Assembly (NCBI GenBank): GCA_963532875.1 | Contig: CAUSLO010000020.1 | Location: 1-21,026, forward strand | Length of the DNA: 21,026 bases | Direction: 5' to 3' | Source of the DNA: CAUTUX01 sp963532875 | GTDB lineage: Bacteria; Bacillota; Clostridia; Christensenellales; CAG-917 | Part shown: in pieces, positions 1 to 6,358 of the stretch | Position numbering within the stretch: position 1 is the stretch's first letter | Layout of the letters: the number at the start of each line of letters is the position of its first letter | The notes under the pieces: generated by a model | Seen by the model: the letters and a program-made list of their open reading frames with translations, nothing else | Told to the model about the DNA's origin: nothing | The model's database searches: none | Program-made: the position numbers and the translations under genes

Positions 1-30
1 CTTTGCTGACTGAGTTAAACGTACCTATAG

Positions 31-1212
31 CGTGAGAGTTGGGAAATTACTAATACAACAAATCACCAAGTAGATTTATATGAAAAAAACAATATATTTG
101 GAAAGAAACTTCTAATTACTGGAAAGGGAAGATGCAACGTATTGAATCATACAACGCCTGAAATTTTCTTAGAAAAAGTAAAACGTGGAAAAGACTTTTT
201 CAAATCAACTATATTCAGTTATTCCCCAGAACACATTTATCAATATTTTGTAAGGAATGGTCTTGAACTTAAGACAGAACGAGGGAATAGAGTTTTTCCA
301 GTAAGCGATAAATCATCAGATGTAGTTGACTTCTTTGTCTCAAGTTTAAAAAAAACCAAGATATACCTAAATGAAAAAGTAAAAGAAATTCATCCAGACT
401 TGACGCTAATAACAGATAAGCAAAAAAAGAAATACAATTATATCGTGGTTTGTACTGGAGGTTTAACATACCCAAAAACTGGATCTACTGGAGATGGCTA
501 TAAATTTGCAAACAAATTAGGAATAAAAATTCTTAAGCCAAAGGGAACATTAATTCCAGTTATAACAAAAGAAGATGTATCAAGTTTAGAAGGTATTTCT
601 CTCAAAAATGTTGAAGTTAAAGCCATGAAAAATGGGAAGATAATATTCAAAGATTTTGGGGAAATGTTATTTACAAAAAATGGACTTTCAGGACCACTAA
701 TAATATCAATGTCATCATGTTTGTTGAATGAAAATGCATATATAATATGCATTGATTTAAAGCCATCATTAGATATTCCAACGTTAGAAAAAAGAATATT
801 AAGGGATTTTAATGAACGAAAAAATCAAAATGTTTCAAACGGAATACGAGGATTAATAGTTGATAGGCTATCAAATTATATTTTGGAAAGATCTAAGATT
901 AATTTTGATAAAAAGGTAAACCTTATCACTAAAGAAGAACGTAAAACACTAATTCAAAATATTAAAACTTTAACATTTTCGTTTAAAGAGTATGAGTGTG
1001 ATGATCAAGGGATCATAACGGCTGGTGGTGTTGATACAAGAGAACTGTATCCAACCTTTGAAAGTAAAAAAATACAGAATCTATATTTTATAGGGGAAGT
1101 AGTCAATATTGATGCACTAACTGGTGGATACAATCTACAAATTGCTTTTTCTAGTGCATTTAAAGCATATGATGATATAATGAAAAAAACCGCACGAGGT
1201 GTTAAATGTTAA
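31..1212 (+). CDS. HI0933/BaiN-family FAD-dependent oxidoreductase, N-terminus missing
   Basis: A flavoprotein of the HI0933-like family (NAD(P)/FAD-dependent oxidoreductases, YtfP/BaiN type); the physiological substrate of most members is unknown. The open frame runs well upstream of the TTG at 142: bases 76-141 in the same frame encode the family's conserved stretch (YEKN then FGKKLLITGKGRCN). The TTG is therefore not the true start. Later hallmarks are FPVSDKSSDVVDFF, GGLTYPKTGSTGDGYKFA, LFTKNGLSGP and the C-terminal FAD-binding stretch TAGGVDTRELYP...GEVVNIDALTGGYNLQIAFSSA. What is missing is the N-terminal GxGxxG Rossmann motif. In-frame stops lie at 7-9, 16-18 and 28-30, and no other frame of bases 1-45 encodes a glycine-rich start. 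Either the gene is broken near its 5' end or the first ~45 bases are an assembly-edge artefact. The 3' end overlaps cmk by 7 nt, as in a normal operon. Family call firm; exact 5' limit unknown. Confidence 0.8.
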   Translation, partial: RESWEITNTTNHQVDLYEKNNIFGKKLLITGKGRCNVLNHTTPEIFLEKVKRGKDFFKSTIFSYSPEHIYQYFVRNGLELKTERGNRVFPVSDKSSDVVDFFVSSLKKTKIYLNEKVKEIHPDLTLITDKQKKKYNYIVVCTGGLTYPKTGSTGDGYKFANKLGIKILKPKGTLIPVITKEDVSSLEGISLKNVEVKAMKNGKIIFKDFGEMLFTKNGLSGPLIISMSSCLLNENAYIICIDLKPSLDIPTLEKRILRDFNERKNQNVSNGIRGLIVDRLSNYILERSKINFDKKVNLITKEERKTLIQNIKTLTFSFKEYECDDQGIITAGGVDTRELYPTFESKKIQNLYFIGEVVNIDALTGGYNLQIAFSSAFKAYDDIMKKTARGVKC

Positions 1213-1862
1213 TTGTTGCAATTGATGGACCTGCTGGATCAGGTAAGAGTACTGTTGCTAAAATAATTTCAGAGAAATTTAACATTCCATATTTAGATAC
1301 TGGGGCTATGTATCGAGGTTTAGCATATAGCCTTTCACAGAAAAACATTGATGTTAATGATGAAGAAGCAGTCAAAATAGAAATTGAAAATTTAGAAATG
1401 ACTTTAAAATTTATTAATGGTGTTCAACATGTTTATGTGAATGGATTCGATACAACACCATATATTAGAAATCATGAAATATCAAGAATGGCAAGCGACG
1501 TTTCAAAGCATAAATTTGTTAGGATAAAACTAGTTGACATTCAAAGAGACTTCGCAAGGAATAATTCAGTGGTTCTTGACGGTAGAGATATTGGTACATA
1601 TGTTTTGCCAGATGCAAAATATAAATTTTATCTAACAGCATCACAAGAAGTAAGAGCAAAGAGAAGATATAAAGAACTAATCGAAAAAGGTTCAACAATT
1701 ACAGAAAAAGAAGTTTTAGATGACATAAATCAAAGAGACTATAACGATTCTCACAGAGAGTTCGCACCACTAAAAAAAGCAGATGACGCAATTGAAATTG
1801 ATACAAGTAATTTAAATATAGAAGAAGTAATCTCACGAATCACAAAGGAGTTATCTAATTGA
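1206..1862 (+). CDS. cmk: Cytidylate kinase
   Basis: Cytoplasmic (d)CMP kinase, transferring phosphate from ATP to CMP/dCMP for CDP and dCDP supply. The 218-residue length is normal for the family. The P-loop is at residues 8-16 (GPAGSGKST), the substrate-binding DTGAMYR at 31-37, the RNHEIS...VSKHKFVR segment at 88-106, and the DGRDIGT nucleotide-monophosphate motif at 125-131. The LID region (AKRRYKEL) and QRDYNDS follow. The ATG at 1206 is preceded by GAGGTG and overlaps the upstream gene's end by 7 nt. The stop TGA overlaps the TTG start of plsC (TTGA), so translation of the two is probably coupled. The cmk-plsC-ispH/rpsA order is common in Clostridia. Confidence 0.96.
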   Translation: MLIVAIDGPAGSGKSTVAKIISEKFNIPYLDTGAMYRGLAYSLSQKNIDVNDEEAVKIEIENLEMTLKFINGVQHVYVNGFDTTPYIRNHEISRMASDVSKHKFVRIKLVDIQRDFARNNSVVLDGRDIGTYVLPDAKYKFYLTASQEVRAKRRYKELIEKGSTITEKEVLDDINQRDYNDSHREFAPLKKADDAIEIDTSNLNIEEVISRITKELSN

Positions 1863-2479
1863 GCGTATACAGTTGTGCAAGATTTTTTGGTTTGCCATTC
1901 GTAAAAATGACTTGGCCAACAAAAATAGTTAATAAAGAAAAATTCAATATACCAGATGGGGCAATCGTAATTTGTAATCACTTTTCAAAAGTTGATGGTC
2001 TATTAGTTACAAGATTCTTTAAAAAAAATTTACATATACTAATTAAAAAAGAAGCATTTGAGGAAAGCAAAATATCTAATTGGTTTTTAAGAAAGTGTGG
2101 TGGAATACCTGTAAACAGAGGAAGCAATGATATTGAATTAGTTAAGACAACATTAAGGCTTTTGAAGAATAATGAAAAAGTAGTTATTTTCCCAGAAGGA
2201 ACACGAAATAAAACAGGTACAAAGGACATGTTAGAATTTCATGATGGAGTTGCAATGTTTGCAGTAAAAACTCAGAAACCAATAATTCCAATGATTTTAT
2301 ATGAAAAACCAAAAAGATGGGAAAAGAACTATTTATTTGTTGGTGATCCGTTTGAATTAACTGATTTTTACAATACAAAAGATTATGCGGAAGCAACAAA
2401 GGAAGTTTTCAATCATATGGTTGAAGTTCAAAAAGAATGTAACGAGTATGTAACCAATTTAAAGGTGAAAAAGAAGTGA
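1859..2479 (+). CDS. plsC: 1-acyl-sn-glycerol-3-phosphate acyltransferase
   Basis: PlsC-family acyltransferase making phosphatidic acid from lysophosphatidic acid, the second acylation of phospholipid synthesis at the inner face of the membrane. The 206-residue protein carries the catalytic HX4D motif (H41-F-S-K-V-D46), GGIPVNRG at 81-88 and the FPEGTR phosphate-binding motif at 111-116, followed by a hydrophobic block ending IPMILYEKP. The start is TTG at 1859, chosen because an AAAGGAG Shine-Dalgarno lies at about 1845-1851 and the frame overlaps the cmk stop by 4 nt. The 3' end overlaps the GTG of ispH-rpsA (GTGA). There is no strongly hydrophobic N-terminal anchor, so it is probably peripheral. 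Confidence 0.93.
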   Translation: MSVYSCARFFGLPFVKMTWPTKIVNKEKFNIPDGAIVICNHFSKVDGLLVTRFFKKNLHILIKKEAFEESKISNWFLRKCGGIPVNRGSNDIELVKTTLRLLKNNEKVVIFPEGTRNKTGTKDMLEFHDGVAMFAVKTQKPIIPMILYEKPKRWEKNYLFVGDPFELTDFYNTKDYAEATKEVFNHMVEVQKECNEYVTNLKVKKK

Positions 2480-4539
2480 TTCAATTAGCAAAGCATTTAG
2501 GATACTGTTCTGGAGTTAAACACGCAATTGATACTGCAAGAAGAAATAGAACAATAAATGGGAAAGTATATGTATTAGGACAGTTGATTCATAACGAGAT
2601 TGCAATAAATGAGTTAAAGGAAGAAGGCATTGAGTCAATTGAGATTGAAAATTTAAAAAAAATAAATAAAAATGACATTTTGGTGCTGAAAGCACACGGT
2701 ACAGAGAAAGAAATAATAAAAGAATTAGAATACAACAAAATTAAGTATGTTGATGCTATTTGTCCAGTAGTACAAAAAGTTCATGACTTAGTTAAAACTA
2801 TTGATCCTGAAGTAAATGTTTATATTTATGGAAATAAAAATCATGATGAAGTGAAGGCATTAAAGTCTGTATCTGAAAATGGAATTAGGAAAGTCAGAGT
2901 AATCACAGATAAAGAAGATATTGATTTCAATCAAAAGGGTGTTGTAGTGTTTCAAACAACTATTACTTATAATGTATTTGAAGAAGTAAAAAAATACATT
3001 GAAGAAAAAAACAGTATAAAAGACAATTTTGTTGTCTATTATAATACGATTTGTTACAATACTAAGGCACGCCAAGATGAAATAAAAATGCTTGCTAAGT
3101 CAACAGATATGTGTCTTGTTTTGGGCAGTAAAACTAGTGCAAATACAAATGTACTGTACAAAGAAGGCAAGAAAGTTAACGAAAATACATATTTCATTTC
3201 AGATCTTTCAGAAGTGCAGAAAATTAAAAAAAATGGTAAAAGCGTTTCAATTTGTTCTGGGGCATCAACTCCAAACAGTTTGATTCAGGAGGTAATTTGC
3301 TATATGAGCGAAGAAGTTAAAAATCAAGATAACATCTCAACGATGGATGACGTAATGAGAGATTTAGATAATCAAGGACAAAATGCCCCAGGCTCTGTAG
3401 TTAAGTGTAGAGTTATTAGAGTTAGTGAAGATGGTTTGTTAGTTTGTGAGGAAAATGCAAAAGTTGAAAGCAAAATTCCTCTTAGCGAGATTGGCTCAAA
3501 CGACTTAAGTAAGTATAAAGAAAATCAAGTAATTGAAGTTGTTTATGTAGGTACAGAAAGAAGAACAAAAAAGTACTCAATTAAAGAACTCATTAAATTA
3601 GAAGATGCAAGAAGAGAAATTAAAAATGCGTTAGAAAAAGGTATATTCAAAGTCTCATTCTATAAATTTGATGACAAGTACTTTTACGGTAAACTAGGCA
3701 AAGGGAACTGGGCATATAAAGTTATTGCTCCTGTTGATGAAGTCATATTCAGCAAGAAGATGTCAAAACCTTCACAATTTATCAAAAAAGAATTAACACT
3801 TAAGGTAATTGAGAATCCACAAAAGTCTGAAAACAGTAATGTAATTTTTGCATCACTTAAACAAGTTATATTAGAAAAAAGAGCACAAAAAGATGCAGAA
3901 TTTATTAATAAGATAAATGTTGATGATATTTTGAAAGGCAAAGTAACTTCAATCCTTAAAACAGGTATCGTAATTGATGTTGATGGATATAGTGCATTCG
4001 TTCATTCATCACAGTTATCGTGGAAGCCAATTAAAGATATATCAAAAGAATTTAAAGTTGGCGAAGTATATGACTTTTTAGTATTAGAAGTTAATAGGGC
4101 AACAAACAAAGCGATAATCGGGCATAAAGAGTTAACGGAGACCCCAATACAATTAGCACAGAAAAAATACAGTGTCGGTGATGTTGTAAATGGGGAAGTA
4201 GTAAAAGTATTTGAATACGGTGCCATGGTTAGACTTGACGAAAATATTGATGGTCTAGTTCATATTTCAGAACTATCAAATAGGTATTTAAAAGATGCAA
4301 ATGAAGTCATCAAAGTAGGTGACAAAGTAGATGTTAAGATTTTAAATTTTGACAATAACAGAATTAAATTATCTATTAAAGCATTAATGACAAATACTGA
4401 CGCAGATGCAAAAACAAACGAAAATACAGAGAAGAAATCAACAAAGAAACAACAACCAGAACAAAGTGAATGGCGTAGTGATGTTCAATCTTCAGCAACA
4501 ATCGGAGATTTGTTCAAAGATTTAGAAGAGAAGAAATAG
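2476..4539 (+). CDS. ispH: IspH (HMBPP reductase) - ribosomal protein S1 fusion
   Basis: Two-part protein of 687 residues. Residues 1-280 are 4-hydroxy-3-methylbut-2-enyl diphosphate reductase, the last MEP-pathway enzyme, which makes IPP and DMAPP at a [4Fe-4S] cluster. The three cluster cysteines are C11 (GYCSGV), C96 (ICPVV) and C193 (NTICYNT). Substrate-contact positions are present: H39, H74, H123, E125 (HDEV where most members have HPEV), T161/T162, S221/N223 and S264. Residues from ~306 on form S1/OB-type RNA-binding domains: ~306-373, a degenerate ~389-470, ~483-553 (ending FVHSSQLSW) and ~567-638 (GLVHISELSNR). An acidic/lysine tail follows. The start is GTG at 2476, behind AAGGTG and overlapping the plsC stop. 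The same fusion is known from many Clostridia and is annotated as a bifunctional IspH/S1. A terminator follows directly. Confidence 0.96.
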   Translation: MIQLAKHLGYCSGVKHAIDTARRNRTINGKVYVLGQLIHNEIAINELKEEGIESIEIENLKKINKNDILVLKAHGTEKEIIKELEYNKIKYVDAICPVVQKVHDLVKTIDPEVNVYIYGNKNHDEVKALKSVSENGIRKVRVITDKEDIDFNQKGVVVFQTTITYNVFEEVKKYIEEKNSIKDNFVVYYNTICYNTKARQDEIKMLAKSTDMCLVLGSKTSANTNVLYKEGKKVNENTYFISDLSEVQKIKKNGKSVSICSGASTPNSLIQEVICYMSEEVKNQDNISTMDDVMRDLDNQGQNAPGSVVKCRVIRVSEDGLLVCEENAKVESKIPLSEIGSNDLSKYKENQVIEVVYVGTERRTKKYSIKELIKLEDARREIKNALEKGIFKVSFYKFDDKYFYGKLGKGNWAYKVIAPVDEVIFSKKMSKPSQFIKKELTLKVIENPQKSENSNVIFASLKQVILEKRAQKDAEFINKINVDDILKGKVTSILKTGIVIDVDGYSAFVHSSQLSWKPIKDISKEFKVGEVYDFLVLEVNRATNKAIIGHKELTETPIQLAQKKYSVGDVVNGEVVKVFEYGAMVRLDENIDGLVHISELSNRYLKDANEVIKVGDKVDVKILNFDNNRIKLSIKALMTNTDADAKTNENTEKKSTKKQQPEQSEWRSDVQSSATIGDLFKDLEEKK

Positions 4540-4583
4540 TTTATTTTATTAAATTATAATTTAGCAAAAGTACAAATAAATAT

Positions 4584-4618
4584 AAGTCTTATATTCTCAA
4601 AGTATAGGACTTTTTTTT
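4584..4618 (+). terminator. Intrinsic terminator after ispH-rpsA
   Basis: The left arm at 4584-4593 (AAGTCTTATA) pairs with 4603-4612 (TATAGGACTT) in ten pairs, one of them T-G, around a 9-base loop. A run of eight T follows at 4611-4618. It ends the flavoprotein-cmk-plsC-ispH operon and lies in the gap before the convergent YitT-like gene. Confidence 0.85.
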
Positions 4619-4630
4619 GTGGTTGAATTC

Positions 4631-5773
4631 TTATGAGTTACTTCTTAAAGGTGTGTACCCGATACCACCATTTACTTCATTAGCCTTTGTTAAATACATA
4701 AACGCACTTGGATCTAATTTTAGTATTGTTGATTTAACTATGTTAATTTGTCTTTTTCTAACTACACAAAGTAAGATATTTTTTTCTGTTTTTGTATAGT
4801 GCCCAGTTCCATGAATAATAGTTACACCACGCTTTACTTTCTCAACAAGTTCATCAGCAATCTCATTTTGTTTTGAAGAGATTATATGGAATACAATCGA
4901 AGTTTGGAATCCAGACTGAATTATATCTGCCATTTTAGATGTTGCAATTAATGATATAAATGAATAAATAATCGGTGATAGAACTGCTATTAACTTATCA
5001 TTTAAGTTCATAGTTGCTTTGTTTGCTTCAATTTGCAAGATACCAAAAATACCTGACAATAAAACGATTATACAGTCGCAAGCGAAAATCCACCATTGAG
5101 GATCTGCAGTAGAGTTGTACTTATATATAATTTTCCCAACGATATCTGTGCCACCCATTGATGTATTTGATCGCAACATTAAACCCAAACTGACACCAGC
5201 ACCAGCACCACCGACAATTGCTTCAAGTAGTTTGATTGCATTGCTGTTCCCCGAAACATCAAACTTAGGGAATAAAGGTCTTGGCAAAGTATTTAGATAT
5301 TTAAACAATGCCATCATTGCACCAAATAGTGAAACGCAGATGAAAGTGTTAAGTGCAAATTTTTTATTCAATAAAATAAATGCTGGAATTAACAACGGTA
5401 AATTTAGTAAGAAAATTAAGAAACCATCATTTGTGAAAAGTTTGTACAAATTAAGTAAATGGGGATTTGTAGGTATGTGTTTTGTTGTCTTAATAATTAC
5501 TTGGCTAATAAGCAATGCAAACCCACTTAGTCCACCAGGTGCAAACTCATTTTCTGCTAGGAATACGTAAGTAAAGAAAGCCCTAATAAAAGAAAGTAAA
5601 ATTAAAAACAAATAGAATTTAGTTAAGTTTAATGCAATGTTGTTGCGTCTTGCTATTTTCTGTTTTTTAATTGAAATCTCATTAGTAGATTTGGCAGAGT
5701 TGTCTGAAATTGTATCATTTGTTTCTGTTTCAATAGTATTTTGTGTTTCTATTAATTCTTTATCTTCACTCAT
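4631..5773 (-). CDS. YitT-family membrane protein (DUF161 + DUF2179)
   Basis: Integral membrane protein of the YitT family, transporter-like proteins of unsettled substrate. The 380-residue chain starts with ~45 hydrophilic, Thr/Glu-rich cytoplasmic residues. About five or six membrane segments follow (roughly 50-72, 80-95, 118-136, 140-160, 185-200, 228-247 and 262-278, some of them short or re-entrant). The family motifs APGGLSG (78-84) and the GLMLRSNTSMGGTDIV block (~197-212) are clear. The soluble C-terminal DUF2179 domain (~288-375) contains the VTIIHGTGHYTKTEKNIL stretch. It is longer than typical ~290-residue members because of the N-terminal extension and a long 95-118 loop. GGGTGG precedes the ATG. 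Single gene with its own promoter. Confidence 0.9.
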   Translation of the reverse strand: MSEDKELIETQNTIETETNDTISDNSAKSTNEISIKKQKIARRNNIALNLTKFYLFLILLSFIRAFFTYVFLAENEFAPGGLSGFALLISQVIIKTTKHIPTNPHLLNLYKLFTNDGFLIFLLNLPLLIPAFILLNKKFALNTFICVSLFGAMMALFKYLNTLPRPLFPKFDVSGNSNAIKLLEAIVGGAGAGVSLGLMLRSNTSMGGTDIVGKIIYKYNSTADPQWWIFACDCIIVLLSGIFGILQIEANKATMNLNDKLIAVLSPIIYSFISLIATSKMADIIQSGFQTSIVFHIISSKQNEIADELVEKVKRGVTIIHGTGHYTKTEKNILLCVVRKRQINIVKSTILKLDPSAFMYLTKANEVNGGIGYTPLRSNS

Positions 5774-5800
5774 TTTTTACCACCCAAAGGATATAACTAG

Positions 5801-5829
5801 ATTGTAAACTTTAATTGAGTAATTCTCAA
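5801..5829 (-). promoter_or_regulatory. Promoter of the YitT-like gene
   Basis: On the minus strand, TTGAGA (5824-5829) and TACAAT (5801-5806) are separated by 17 bases and lie about 30 bases upstream of the ATG, with the GGGTGG ribosome site between. A 7-5-7 inverted repeat (AATTGAG at 5813-5819, CTCAATT at 5825-5831) covers the -35 box and spacer and could be an operator. Confidence 0.6.
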
Positions 5830-5904
5830 TTGTTTATATATATTTTAAATAAATTAGTTATAAAAATTGTTTTAAATTCGGTGCAGTTATACTGTTAAAT
5901 TTAA

Positions 5905-5933
5905 TTGTTAATAATATATATATGTGGTAAAAT
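5905..5933 (+). promoter_or_regulatory. Promoter of rplS
   Basis: TTGTTA (5905-5910), a 17-base AT-only-rich spacer, and TAAAAT (5928-5933). Transcription would start near 5940, just ahead of the structured leader. The preceding ~70 bases are very A+T rich and could act as an UP element. Confidence 0.6.
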
Positions 5934-5946
5934 GTTTGACATGGCT

Positions 5947-5987
5947 CAGCAATTCCTATGCTAAAGGATATTTAGTAAGAATTGTTG
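5947..5987 (+). promoter_or_regulatory. Structured rplS mRNA leader (candidate L19 leader)
   Basis: Two nested helices. The outer one pairs CAGCAATTC (5947-5955) with GAATTGTTG (5979-5987), 9 pairs with one G-U. The inner one pairs GCTAAA (5960-5965) with TTTAGT (5971-5976), 6 pairs around the loop GGATA. It lies between the promoter and the rplS ribosome site at 5996-6000. L19 leader elements that let the ribosomal protein repress its own synthesis are known in Firmicutes. This hairpin is in the right place, but I have not matched it to that family's consensus. Confidence 0.55.
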
Positions 5988-6005
5988 TTATATATGGAGG
6001 CAGTC

Positions 6006-6347
6006 ATGAATATTATTGATGTTTTAGAAAAAGAAGGTATGAAACAAGATTTACCTAAAGTTTCTATTGGAGACCAAGTTAAGGTTTTTGTTAAGGTTGT
6101 TGAAGGAAATAGAGAACGTATCCAAACATATGAAGGAACAGTCATTTCTTTAAAACATGGTGGAATTAGACAGACTATGACAGTTAGAAAGGTCGCTTTT
6201 GGAGTTGGTGTTGAAAGAACATTCCCAATTCATTCACCAAGAGTAGATAAGATAGAAATCGTAAGACATGGAAAAGTAAGAAGAGCAAAATTATATTATT
6301 TAAGAGAGAAGACTGGAAGAGCAGCAAAACTTAAAGAAATAAGATAA
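6006..6347 (+). CDS. rplS: 50S ribosomal protein L19
   Basis: Ribosomal protein L19 of the large subunit, near the 30S-50S interface. The 113-residue length is typical. Diagnostic stretches are VKVVEGNRERIQTYEGTVI, TVRKVAFGVGVERTFP, HSPRVDKIEIVRHGKVRRAK and LYYLREKTGRAAKLKE. The frame stays open upstream to a TTG at 5982, but that codon lies inside the leader hairpin. The ATG at 6006 has GGAGG at 5996-6000 with ideal spacing and gives the family's usual start (MNIIDVLEKE). It is not next to rpsP-rimM-trmD as in many bacteria. Instead it has its own promoter and leader, and the next gene starts 11 bases later. Confidence 0.97.
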   Translation: MNIIDVLEKEGMKQDLPKVSIGDQVKVFVKVVEGNRERIQTYEGTVISLKHGGIRQTMTVRKVAFGVGVERTFPIHSPRVDKIEIVRHGKVRRAKLYYLREKTGRAAKLKEIR

Positions 6348-6358
6348 TTGAGGTCAAT

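Noticed and set aside
5115..5570. 151-codon plus-strand frame inside the YitT-like gene
   Set aside because: It is the antisense of a well-supported membrane protein, and its Pro/Ser/Asn-rich composition is typical of a shadow frame.
5982..6005. Extension of rplS to the TTG at 5982
   Set aside because: The TTG sits inside the leader hairpin; the ATG at 6006 has GGAGG at 5996-6000 and gives the family's normal N-terminus.
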